From Actinomycetota bacterium (GTDB lineage Bacteria; Actinomycetota; Thermoleophilia; Gaiellales; Gaiellaceae), in contig JACDBY010000375.1 of the NCBI GenBank assembly GCA_013694685.1, positions 1 to 5,314 of the forward strand: 5,314 nt of DNA, given 5' to 3'. Position 1 is the stretch's first letter; each line of letters begins with the position of its first letter. Positions 1 to 5,290 of this stretch are shown in pieces. The notes under the pieces were generated by a model. The model was not told the DNA's origin and searched no databases. It was given only the letters and a program-made list of their open reading frames with translations. The position numbers and the translations under genes were made by a program.

Positions 1-933
1 TTCGAGTTCCTCCGTCCCGCCCGCACCGGTCGGATCGTGCTCGAGGCGGACGAGCTCGTTGTCTTCGCCGGCGACAAGCTGCTGCTCGACGGTGCATCGC
101 TCGTCCTCGAGCGCGGCGAGCACGTGGCGCTCGTGGGTCCCAACGGCTGCGGCAAGACGACGCTGCTCGAAACTCTCCTCGGGCACAGGGAAGCGGGCGC
201 CGGACGCGTGAAGCTCGGGCATGGCGTCGTGCCGGCCTACTTCTCCCAGCATGAGGCGGAGCTGCCCGATCGCGGCTCGATCCTCGATGTCGCCACGTCC
301 GCGACCGGGCTCCAGCGGCCCCAGGCACAGAATCTGCTCGGCCGGTTTCTCTTCTCGGGCTGGGAGACGCACGAGAAGTCCGTCAGCGTGCTCTCGGGCG
401 GCGAGCGGCGACGGCTCGCGCTCGCACTCGTCGTCGCCTCCGGCGCGAACCTGCTCGTGCTCGACGAGCCCACGAACCACCTCGACCTCGAGAGCCGGGA
501 GGCGCTCGAGGCAGCACTCGAGGCGTTTCCCGGAACCGTGCTCCTCGTCTCGCACGACCGCGCCGTGCTCGATGCAGTCCCCGACCGGATCGTCTCGGTC
601 GTCGACCTCGGCCTGCGCTCGACGGACGGCGGCTGGGCCGACCTCGTGCGCGAGCGCGAGTCGGCACCCCCGCCTGCGACGCCGACCGCGAAGGCGCGCG
701 CAACGAAGCCACGTCAGGCGAGCCCTCGCAGGAGCGAACTCGAGCAGGTCGAGCGGAGCATCGGCGAGCTCGAGCTGCGAGTCGCCGAGCTGGAGGGCCG
801 TCTCGCCGAAAGCTGGACCGACATGGATCTCCTTGCCTCGTACACGGCCGCGCGCGAGGAGCTCGACGAGCTGCTCGCCCGCTGGGAAGTGCTCTTCGCC
901 GAAGCCCAGACCGAGGCCGGCTCAGCGCGCTGA
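1..933 (+). CDS. ABC-F family ATPase, C-terminal half (5' truncated by window edge)
   Basis: This is the second nucleotide-binding domain and C-terminal tail of an ABC-F protein. These are soluble, non-transporter twin-ATPases that act on the ribosome in translation or antibiotic protection. The frame is open from base 1, and its first residues (FEFLRPARTGRIVLEA) look like the end of the inter-domain linker. The GTG at 37 is therefore probably an internal Val and the true start lies upstream. Numbering from the window edge: Walker A GPNGCGKT at 46-53, Q-loop Gln near 83, signature LSGGE at 131-135, Walker B running into DEPTNHLD at about 151-162, and switch His in SHDR near 185. DEPTNHLD is the hallmark of ABC-F. 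Residues 220-235 are a basic, Pro/Ala-rich linker. Residues 232-305 are Glu/Leu/Arg-rich and probably a coiled-coil hairpin, as in the tail of Uup. It ends in TGA at 931-933. The specific subfamily cannot be decided without the first half. Confidence 0.93.
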   Translation, partial: FEFLRPARTGRIVLEADELVVFAGDKLLLDGASLVLERGEHVALVGPNGCGKTTLLETLLGHREAGAGRVKLGHGVVPAYFSQHEAELPDRGSILDVATSATGLQRPQAQNLLGRFLFSGWETHEKSVSVLSGGERRRLALALVVASGANLLVLDEPTNHLDLESREALEAALEAFPGTVLLVSHDRAVLDAVPDRIVSVVDLGLRSTDGGWADLVRERESAPPPATPTAKARATKPRQASPRRSELEQVERSIGELELRVAELEGRLAESWTDMDLLASYTAAREELDELLARWEVLFAEAQTEAGSAR

Positions 934-1088
934 CGCGGGGCCTGCTTGCCCGACGACGACCAACGCGGGCGGGGCACAGAACGAGCGTCACCGACCGGGC
1001 ACACGAATCACCAAAAAGTGTTGCCGGCCGCCCAGAATGAGCGTGTGACGCGACGACGGCGCGGTGGCGTAGACAGGGCGTGCATGCG
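934..1088. other. Spacer between ABC-F gene and sigma factor gene; likely holds the sigma operon promoter
   Basis: This 155-base spacer has no convincing gene. It contains the longest A-run in the neighbourhood (CACCAAAAAGTG, 1010-1020) and a 12-base imperfect direct repeat (977-988 and 1033-1044). No clear terminator follows the ABC-F stop: only a weak GGGC/GCCC hairpin at 938-951 without a T-tract. I could not identify a convincing -35/-10 pair, so the promoter of the downstream sigma gene is inferred from position only. Confidence 0.4.
977..1044. repeat. Imperfect 12-base direct repeat CAGAAYGAGCGT upstream of the sigma gene
   Basis: CAGAACGAGCGT at 977-988 recurs as CAGAATGAGCGT at 1033-1044, with one mismatch in 12 and 56 bases from start to start. 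Both copies are followed within four bases by a GAC/CAC-type triplet. They lie 101 and 45 bases upstream of the proposed ATG at 1089. They could be paired binding sites for a regulator of the sigma operon. A chance repeat in skewed GC-rich DNA cannot be excluded. Confidence 0.4.
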
Positions 1089-1598
1089 ATGACCCTCGAG
1101 CAGCCGCTCGCCACGCGCTCGCCGCGGACGCTGGCAGAAGCCGCCGAGGCGCACCTCGACGACGTGCTCGGCTACCTCCTCTACCTGACACGCGATCGTG
1201 AGACTGCGGAGGATCTTGCGAGCTCGACCTTCGAGAAGGCGCTCAGGCTCTGGGGACGATTCGACCCCACGCGTGGCACCGCGCGCACGTGGCTCCTCGG
1301 GATCGCACGCACGACGGCGCTCGACTGGTTCCGCGCCGAGTCCCGCCGCCGGAAGCGCGAGGAGGCAGCCGCGCTGCCGGAGCGGGTCGACGAGGTGTTC
1401 GTCGAGGGCCTGTCTCCCGAGCTCGAAGCCGCCCTCGCGACCCTGAGCGCCGCAGAGCGCGAAGTGCTCGCGCTACGGATCGTGCTCGAGCTGGACGGCG
1501 ATGCGACCGCCCGCGTGCTCGGAATCAGCCCGACGGCGGTCTCGACCCGGCTCAGCCGGGCACTCAAGCGACTCGAGGAGAGGGTGAACGAGGGATGA
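1089..1598 (+). CDS. ECF-type RNA polymerase sigma factor (sigma-70 family)
   Basis: This 169-residue protein has the two-domain plan of extracytoplasmic-function sigma factors, which direct RNA polymerase to alternative promoters. Region 2 spans about residues 21-92 and includes the DRETAEDLASSTFEKAL helix and the TARTWLLGIARTTALDWFR segment, matching the typical GTARTWLLGIARN pattern. A short acidic linker (about 92-108) leads to region 4 (about 110-165), with LSAAEREVLALR followed by a helix-turn-helix VLGISPTAVSTRLSRALKRL. The stretch before the HTH (LELDGDATARVL) departs from the usual LsyxEIAevL consensus. The start was chosen at ATG 1089 because AGGG at 1075-1078 sits 10 bases before it. 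The in-frame GTG at 1080, three codons earlier, would leave only one base after AGGG. Its stop overlaps the start of the DUF4349 gene (ATGA), so the two are probably co-transcribed. The ECF subgroup and target promoters are unknown. Confidence 0.92.
   Translation: MTLEQPLATRSPRTLAEAAEAHLDDVLGYLLYLTRDRETAEDLASSTFEKALRLWGRFDPTRGTARTWLLGIARTTALDWFRAESRRRKREEAAALPERVDEVFVEGLSPELEAALATLSAAEREVLALRIVLELDGDATARVLGISPTAVSTRLSRALKRLEERVNEG
1595..1598 (+). promoter_or_regulatory. ATGA stop/start overlap coupling sigma factor and DUF4349 gene
   Basis: The sigma stop TGA (1596-1598) shares bases with the ATG at 1595-1597. Purine-rich GAGGAGAGGG at 1575-1584 lies inside the sigma 3' end and can serve as ribosome-binding site. 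The layout is typical of translational coupling and would keep the two proteins at a fixed ratio. Confidence 0.75.
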
Positions 1599-2647
1599 AC
1601 ATGACCGAGATCCTCGACGAGCTGCGGAGTACGCGTCCCCGGGCGGGCGACGCGCTTCGCCTCCAAGTACAGACGGTCACCGCAGGTGTGCCGACGGCGG
1701 CGCCGTCGCTCCTCGACAGGGTGCGGGGCAGGCGACGCCTGATCCTGCTCGTTCCTGCTGCAGCCGCGCTCGCCATGGTCTCGGCGATCGCGATCGGGGT
1801 CTCGCAGCCCGCCTCCGTGCGCGAGGCCGGCACGAGCGTGCGAGCTGACCAGGTCTTCGGCGCCCCGGAGCAGCCCGGAAACTCTGCGACGGCGGACGCG
1901 GCGCGAGAACGTCTCAAGACCCAGGCCGGCACGCCGGGCGCGCCCGCGGTCGGACCGACGGTCGGGCGGCCGCAGCGCTACAGCGCCGAGCTCCAGCTCG
2001 AGGTGCCCGACGCCGACGGTCTCTCCGAGGCGACGCAGGACGCGCTCACGATCGTTCGCTCGCTCGGTGGTCACGCGGTCTCGACCTCGTTCGGCACGTC
2101 CGAGCAGACCGGCGCAGCGTCGCTCGTCTTCCGCGTGCCGACGGCGAAGGTGCAGGACGCGCTCGTTCGGCTCTCGGCGCTCGGGACGATCGTGGGTCAG
2201 CAGGTGCAGATCGACGACCTCGGCGACCAGGTCTCGAGTCTCGAGCAGCGCGAGGCGGGCCTGCGGGAGCAGATCGCCCGACTCACCGCGCGGCTCGAGT
2301 CGCAGGAGCTCGCCGCCGAGGTGCGGGCGACGCTCCTCGCACGGCGCGCGTCGGCCCAGCGCGAGCTCGCCGATGTGCGCGCGGAGGCCGCCGCGGTGAA
2401 CCGCGAGGCGAGCCTCGCGACGATCTCGCTCTCGCTTCGCACCGAGGACGCGGCGGCGATCCCCGCAACCCCGTCGCGCCTCGACCGCGCGCTCGACAGG
2501 ACGGTCGACATCCTCGCCTGGGAAGGGATCGCGCTCCTCTACTTCGCGGTCGTCGCCGGGCCGTTCCTGCTCCTCGGTGCAGCTGCCTGGGCAGCACGCA
2601 GGACGCAGCGACGGCGTGAGGACGAGCGCCTGCTGTCTACCTCCTGA
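1595..2647 (+). CDS. DUF4349 domain membrane protein, possible anti-sigma partner
   Basis: This 350-residue protein has a cytosolic N-terminal segment (about 1-48, basic at 42-48), a transmembrane helix at about 49-69 and a Pro/Ala/Gly linker (70-127). A DUF4349-like region follows at about 128-283, then a second transmembrane helix at about 311-333 and a basic tail. Hallmarks of the DUF4349 region are RYSAELQLEVPDADG, the glycine pair GGHAVS, the LVFRVPTAKVQDAL strand-helix, ALGTIV, a long heptad-like helix at about 205-270, and the closing strand ATISLSL. The region between the helices is expected to be extracytoplasmic. The function of DUF4349 is not established. Being coupled to an ECF sigma gene by ATGA (1595-1598) and having a membrane-tethered cytosolic N-terminus suggest an anti-sigma role, but there is no cysteine and hence no HxxxCxxC zinc motif. 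ATG 1595 is preferred for the overlap and the GGAGAGGG 10 bases upstream. ATG 1601, six bases after AGGG, is a credible alternative. Confidence 0.85.
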   Translation: MNMTEILDELRSTRPRAGDALRLQVQTVTAGVPTAAPSLLDRVRGRRRLILLVPAAAALAMVSAIAIGVSQPASVREAGTSVRADQVFGAPEQPGNSATADAARERLKTQAGTPGAPAVGPTVGRPQRYSAELQLEVPDADGLSEATQDALTIVRSLGGHAVSTSFGTSEQTGAASLVFRVPTAKVQDALVRLSALGTIVGQQVQIDDLGDQVSSLEQREAGLREQIARLTARLESQELAAEVRATLLARRASAQRELADVRAEAAAVNREASLATISLSLRTEDAAAIPATPSRLDRALDRTVDILAWEGIALLYFAVVAGPFLLLGAAAWAARRTQRRREDERLLSTS

Positions 2648-2751
2648 GGGGTCTGGCCCCGCAGGGGACTGACCCCCCGTGCAACCGGTGGCGCACCCGC
2701 GGCACCCGTGCTTGCGTCGCACGGGGGACAGGCCCTCCGGGGCCAGTCCCC
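2648..2751. repeat. REP/BIME-like inverted repeat filling the convergent spacer; possible bidirectional terminator
   Basis: The left arm 2648-2682 and right arm 2719-2751 are imperfect reverse complements, with about 29 of 35 positions matching when two gaps are allowed. Each arm holds two short palindromes of the form GGGG-N5-CCCC: GGGGTCTGGCCCC at 2648-2660, GGGGACTGACCCC at 2664-2676, the degenerate GGGGACAGGCCCT at 2724-2736, and GGGGCCAGTCCCC at 2739-2751. The 36-base centre carries GCACCCG twice (2693-2699 and 2702-2708) and can form an alternative hairpin, CCCGTGC (2705-2711) with GCACGGG (2719-2725). The element begins directly after the DUF4349 stop and ends two bases from the response-regulator stop. 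Each strand therefore reads stop, then GGGGnCTGGCCCC. There is no T-tract for a standard intrinsic terminator. From memory, GGGGTCTGACCCC-like repeats are dispersed in several GC-rich bacterial genomes, so a REP-type element is the favoured reading. Confidence 0.75.
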
Positions 2752-2753
2752 AT

Positions 2754-3320
2754 TCAGACGTCCAGCGTGGCGATCAACGCCTCTGCGACAACTTTGAGCG
2801 GTCGCCCGGAGATCTGGCTCGCCTTCCGGAGCCGGGCGAACGCGTCCTGCTCCGTGAGGCTCTCGCGCTCCATGAGGAGCCCCTTCGCCCGCTCGATCGA
2901 CTTCCGCGCCGCGAGCGCCTCGGCGAGCGAGTCCGCCTGCTCTCGCAGTGCGACGAGCTCGACGTGGCGCGCGCGGGCGGTCTCGATCGCCGGCAGCAGG
3001 TCGGACTCGCGAAACGGCTTTACGAGGTAGCCGAAGACACCCGCCTCGACCGCCCGCGCGACGAGCTCCTGCTCACCGTAGGCCGTCACCATCACGATCG
3101 GGATCGGGCGCTCGTCGAGGATCCGCCGGGCGGCGTCGATCCCGTCGAGCTTCGGCATCTTCACGTCGAGGAGGGCGAGGTCGGGCGACGTGCTGCGCGC
3201 CAGCTCGACGGCCTCCTCTCCGTCGCGCGCCTCGGCCACGACGTCGAATCCTCCTCGCTCGAGCAGCTCTCGAAGGTCGAGTCGGATGATGGTCTCGTCT
3301 TCGGCAATCAGGATGCGCAC
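2754..3320 (-). CDS. pdtaR: ANTAR-domain response regulator (PdtaR-like antiterminator)
   Basis: This 188-residue two-component response regulator has an RNA-binding ANTAR output domain, expected to act by transcription antitermination rather than by binding DNA. Receiver domain, about 1-120: acidic pocket E7/D8, phosphoacceptor D52 in LLDVKMP, T79, Y98 and K101 in the KPF motif. A helical linker (about 117-138) leads to the ANTAR domain (about 135-185), with RKSIERAKGLLMERESLTEQDAF spelling the family's conserved helices, then LRKASQISGRPLKVVAEAL. Overall order and many residues resemble mycobacterial PdtaR (Rv1626). The GTG start at 3320-3318 is supported by GGAG (3330-3327) six bases upstream and by the receiver fold beginning at once (VRILIAEDE). 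The frame stays open further upstream, but that stretch overlaps the kinase and looks like out-of-frame readthrough. The gene lies 16 bases after the kinase stop, its evident partner. The symbol is assigned by similarity. Confidence 0.92.
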   Translation of the reverse strand: MRILIAEDETIIRLDLRELLERGGFDVVAEARDGEEAVELARSTSPDLALLDVKMPKLDGIDAARRILDERPIPIVMVTAYGEQELVARAVEAGVFGYLVKPFRESDLLPAIETARARHVELVALREQADSLAEALAARKSIERAKGLLMERESLTEQDAFARLRKASQISGRPLKVVAEALIATLDV

Positions 3321-3336
3321 GGGCGTCTCCGTTTCC
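3321..3336 (-). promoter_or_regulatory. Kinase-regulator intergenic gap with strong Shine-Dalgarno for the regulator
   Basis: Only 16 bases separate the kinase stop from the regulator's GTG. Read on the minus strand they include GGAAACGGAG followed by ACGCCC and then GTG. GGAG (3330-3327) with a six-base spacer is close to ideal and decides the start. The gap is too short for a separate promoter, so the regulator depends on upstream transcription. Confidence 0.75.
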
Positions 3337-4782
3337 TCAGGCGGCAGCGAACCGCACCTCTGCACGCAGGCCGCCGTCCTCCTGTAGCAGGAGCGTCCCG
3401 TGGAGCTCGTCGCGTACGAGTGCGCGCACGATCTGGAGGCCCGTCCCGTCGGAGGCACCCTGCATGCCCGTGCCATCGTCGGCGAGCGCGAGGACACCGT
3501 CGTCCCCGTCGGCCCGAAGCGTAATCGAGACATGGTCGCCGCCGTGCTCGAGGGCGTTTCCGAGGAGCTCGCTGAAGACGAGCGCAAGCGCGGTCGCCCG
3601 TCCGCCGGCGAGCGAGACGGAGGCGAGGTCGGCGGAGACCCGCTTGCCACCGACGAGCCCCTGCACGAGCATCGCGCGCAACCGGTCGACGAGCTCGGCC
3701 AGGTCGACGACATCCTCTCGATGCTCGGTCAACACTTCGTGCACCGCGGCGATCGCGAGGATCCGGTTGACCGAGTCGCCGAGCGCCTTTCGCGGCTCGA
3801 CGCCCGTCGCGCGAGCCTGGAGCCGAAGGAGCGAGGCAACGGTCTGGAGGTTGTTCTTCACGCGGTGGTGGATCTCCTGGGCGAGCACCCCGCGTAGCGC
3901 CATCCGCCCGTGCTCGAGCGCCACGGCCGCCTGGTTCGCGATCGCGTCGAGCAGCTGCCGGTCGTCTTCGGAGAACGGGACGTCGCGATCGACGACGAGC
4001 TCCCCGATCCCGCGTCCTCGGTACCGCAGCGGTAGGCGACATGCGTGCAGGCCCGCCCGCCCCTCCGGCCACGCGATCCGACCGTCTTCCAGCACGATCG
4101 CGGCACCCGTCGCCTGGAGGGACTGCACCGTCGTCGCGACGATCGCCTCGAGCGACTCCTCGAGATAGAGGGACTCCGAGACGGCCTCCGAGATCCGCGC
4201 CAGCGCCTCGAGCTCGTCCACCCGGCGTCGTGCGCTGGCGTAGAGCTTCGCGTGCTCGATCGACTGCCCCACCTGGGAGGCGATCGAGCTGAGGAGCCCG
4301 ATCTCCGCGTCGGTGAACGCCCGGGGCTCCCGCGTCCGGACGTTGAGCGCACCCTCCAACACGTCGCGCGCGAGGATTGGGACGGCCAGGATCGATTCGT
4401 ACTCGTCCTCGCGCAGGTTCGGGAACGCCTTGAACCGCGGGTCGAGATGGGCGCCGGACGGAATCATCAGGGGCACGCGATCGGCCGCGGCGACACCCGT
4501 GATCCCGTCGCCGCGACGCATCCGCGGTGCTGCCGTGGCGTCCTCGATCCGCGTCCCATGGGTCGCGCGAAGGACGAGCTCGTCCGCCGCCTCGTCGTAG
4601 AGGTAGACGAAACAGGCGTCCGTCTCGAGCGCCGCGGCGACCTCGTGCGCGATCGACTCGAGCACCTGCTGGAGGTCGAGCGACGAGTTGACGACCTCGG
4701 TCGTTCGAGTGAGCAGGGCGAGGTGGCGCGCCGCATCGTGTCCGACTTCAGTCGGACACGTGCTCTCCCGCTCTGGACTCAT
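3337..4782 (-). CDS. Soluble tandem-GAF sensor histidine kinase, HisKA_2 family (PdtaS-like)
   Basis: This 481-residue cytosolic kinase has no transmembrane segment or signal peptide. GAF 1 spans about 20-180, with TDACFVYLYDEAADEL, GDGITGVAA and an ESILAVPIL strand. A second, shorter GAF-like unit spans about 187-292, with AAIVLEDGRI and IANQAAVALEHGRMAL. HisKA_2 dimerisation helices follow, with EIHHRVKNNLQTVASLLRLQ at 303-322; the phosphoacceptor should be the His before Arg (H306). The HATPase at about 385-480 has an N box with E405/N409/H413, G1 DDGTGM (435-440) and G2 DGTGLQIV (445-452). The catalytic half strongly resembles mycobacterial PdtaS, the partner of PdtaR, but the sensory half differs in detail, so no symbol is given. 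ATG 4782 is chosen because it shares one base with the upstream stop (TGATG); no good Shine-Dalgarno is visible, which fits coupled reinitiation. Cysteines C9, C57 and C248 are candidates for redox or metal sensing. The ligand is unknown. Confidence 0.93.
   Translation of the reverse strand: MSPERESTCPTEVGHDAARHLALLTRTTEVVNSSLDLQQVLESIAHEVAAALETDACFVYLYDEAADELVLRATHGTRIEDATAAPRMRRGDGITGVAAADRVPLMIPSGAHLDPRFKAFPNLREDEYESILAVPILARDVLEGALNVRTREPRAFTDAEIGLLSSIASQVGQSIEHAKLYASARRRVDELEALARISEAVSESLYLEESLEAIVATTVQSLQATGAAIVLEDGRIAWPEGRAGLHACRLPLRYRGRGIGELVVDRDVPFSEDDRQLLDAIANQAAVALEHGRMALRGVLAQEIHHRVKNNLQTVASLLRLQARATGVEPRKALGDSVNRILAIAAVHEVLTEHREDVVDLAELVDRLRAMLVQGLVGGKRVSADLASVSLAGGRATALALVFSELLGNALEHGGDHVSITLRADGDDGVLALADDGTGMQGASDGTGLQIVRALVRDELHGTLLLQEDGGLRAEVRFAAA
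4738..4759. repeat. Perfect 22-base palindrome (10-base arms, 2-base centre) in the kinase 5' coding region
   Basis: GTGTCCGACT at 4738-4747 and AGTCGGACAC at 4750-4759 are exact reverse complements around TC. On the mRNA (minus strand) they form a nine-pair stem with a UGAA tetraloop, 23 to 44 bases downstream of the first base of the kinase ATG. The stretch covers the last base of codon 8 to codon 15. It includes TGT, ACT, GAA and GGA, codons uncommon in this GC-rich DNA. This suggests that the nucleotide sequence itself is constrained, either as an operator for a dimeric protein or as an RNA hairpin affecting translation or elongation. Confidence 0.7.
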
Positions 4783-4784
4783 CA
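4780..4784 (-). promoter_or_regulatory. TGATG stop/start overlap coupling CopD-like gene and kinase
   Basis: The stop TGA of the membrane protein (4784-4782) shares its last A with the kinase ATG (4782-4780). The preceding bases on the minus strand (CTACCTCGAC) contain no Shine-Dalgarno sequence. Kinase translation is therefore expected to depend on ribosomes terminating the upstream gene. Confidence 0.75.
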
Positions 4785-5255
4785 GTCGAGGTAGGCCAGC
4801 ACGACAGCGCCGAGGATCGGGACGGCGAGCGTGAGGGCGAAGTTGAGCCAGCCGACGACGACCAGCCTGCGACGGGTCGCCGGCGCTGCGGGATCCTGCT
4901 CGCGGAGCTCGCGCTGGAGCCGCGGACCGAGGACGTAGTCGTGGAGGAGCGCGCCGACGACGAGCAGGGCGACGAGCACGGACTTGACGATCAGCGTTCG
5001 GTCGAAGTCGGTCTCGAGCGCTGCGCGGGTGAAGCCGCCGTTGAGCTCGGTGAGCCAGAGACCCGAGAGGATCGCAGCCGCCATCGCGCTCCAACCGAGC
5101 GGCCGCCAGCGCCGACCCAGAGCGCGCATCGCGGTCGCGCGCGCCTCCCCCTCGAGCTTCCGGATCGCAGGCACCCCGACGAAGACGAGCGCGACGGTGC
5201 CTCCGACCCAGACGGAGGCCGCAAGAACGTGGACGATCCGGAGAGCCGTCAGCAC
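4782..5255 (-). CDS. CopD-like four-helix integral membrane protein
   Basis: This 157-residue, very hydrophobic protein has four predicted transmembrane helices at about 3-28, 51-69, 86-108 and 129-155. A basic cytosolic-looking loop lies at 31-50 and a charged one at 110-130. Helix 1 carries RIVHVLAASVWVGGTVAL, the His-x6-Trp-x-Gly-Gly pattern seen in CopD (copper resistance D) and related small membrane proteins. H9, W16, K91 and H105 are the polar residues most likely to matter. CopD-family members are associated with copper import or handling, but distant homologues are annotated only as hypothetical, so a copper role is not shown. GTG 5255 is the first usable start: the frame is open to the window edge but contains no ATG, GTG or TTG. 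GAGG sits only three bases before it, which is short, so a leaderless start is possible. It is the first gene of the apparent operon with the kinase and regulator. Confidence 0.75.
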   Translation of the reverse strand: MLTALRIVHVLAASVWVGGTVALVFVGVPAIRKLEGEARATAMRALGRRWRPLGWSAMAAAILSGLWLTELNGGFTRAALETDFDRTLIVKSVLVALLVVGALLHDYVLGPRLQRELREQDPAAPATRRRLVVVGWLNFALTLAVPILGAVVLAYLD

Positions 5256-5261
5256 GCGCCT

Positions 5262-5290
5262 CAGGCTAGTGCCTCGTCTCGCAACGTTCC
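5262..5290 (-). promoter_or_regulatory. Possible promoter of the CopD-like/kinase/regulator operon
   Basis: On the minus strand, TAGCCT (5267-5262) fits the actinobacterial -10 pattern TAnnnT and lies seven bases before the GTG at 5255, the geometry of a leaderless transcript. GGAAC (5290-5286), 18 bases upstream of it, resembles the -35 element of ECF-dependent promoters. Both matches are short and were found by eye, so this is a weak prediction. Confidence 0.3.

Noticed and set aside
37..39. GTG at 37 as the start of the ABC-F gene
   Set aside because: The frame is open to the window edge with linker-like residues, and the first ATPase domain expected for this family must lie upstream.
938..951. 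GGGC/GCCC hairpin after the ABC-F gene as an intrinsic terminator
   Set aside because: The stem is only four pairs and no T-tract follows.
1289..1594. Upstream extension of the DUF4349 protein to 452 residues
   Set aside because: It overlaps the sigma factor gene out of frame with Arg-rich nonsense. The ATGA start at 1595 fits the family.
1949..1965. Overlapping small palindromes GTCGGACCGAC and CCGACGGTCGG, sharing GTCGGAC with the kinase palindrome
   Set aside because: They lie in the Pro/Gly-rich linker of the DUF4349 protein and arise from a repeated Val-Gly coding pattern. The match to the kinase palindrome is seven bases and could be chance.
1181..2722. Long open frame of 513 codons on the minus strand opposite the sigma and DUF4349 genes
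   Set aside because: Its product is Arg-rich and low in complexity, as expected of an antisense shadow in GC-rich DNA. The plus-strand genes show clear domain motifs over the same bases.
3321..3713. N-terminal extension of the response regulator giving 319 residues
   Set aside because: The extension is out of frame within the kinase HATPase region, is Ser/Arg-rich, and precedes a standard receiver start with a good ribosome-binding site.
2679..4794. Plus-strand open frames opposite the kinase and regulator (for example 2679-3524 and 4045-4794)
   Set aside because: Compositions are dominated by Arg, Ser, Pro and Asp with no recognisable domain, and the minus-strand frames encode complete catalytic motifs. 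These are shadows.
4783..5094. Upstream extension of the kinase to 585 residues
   Set aside because: It overlaps the CopD-like gene in another frame and is Arg/Pro-rich without domain features. The TGATG junction gives a natural start at 4782.
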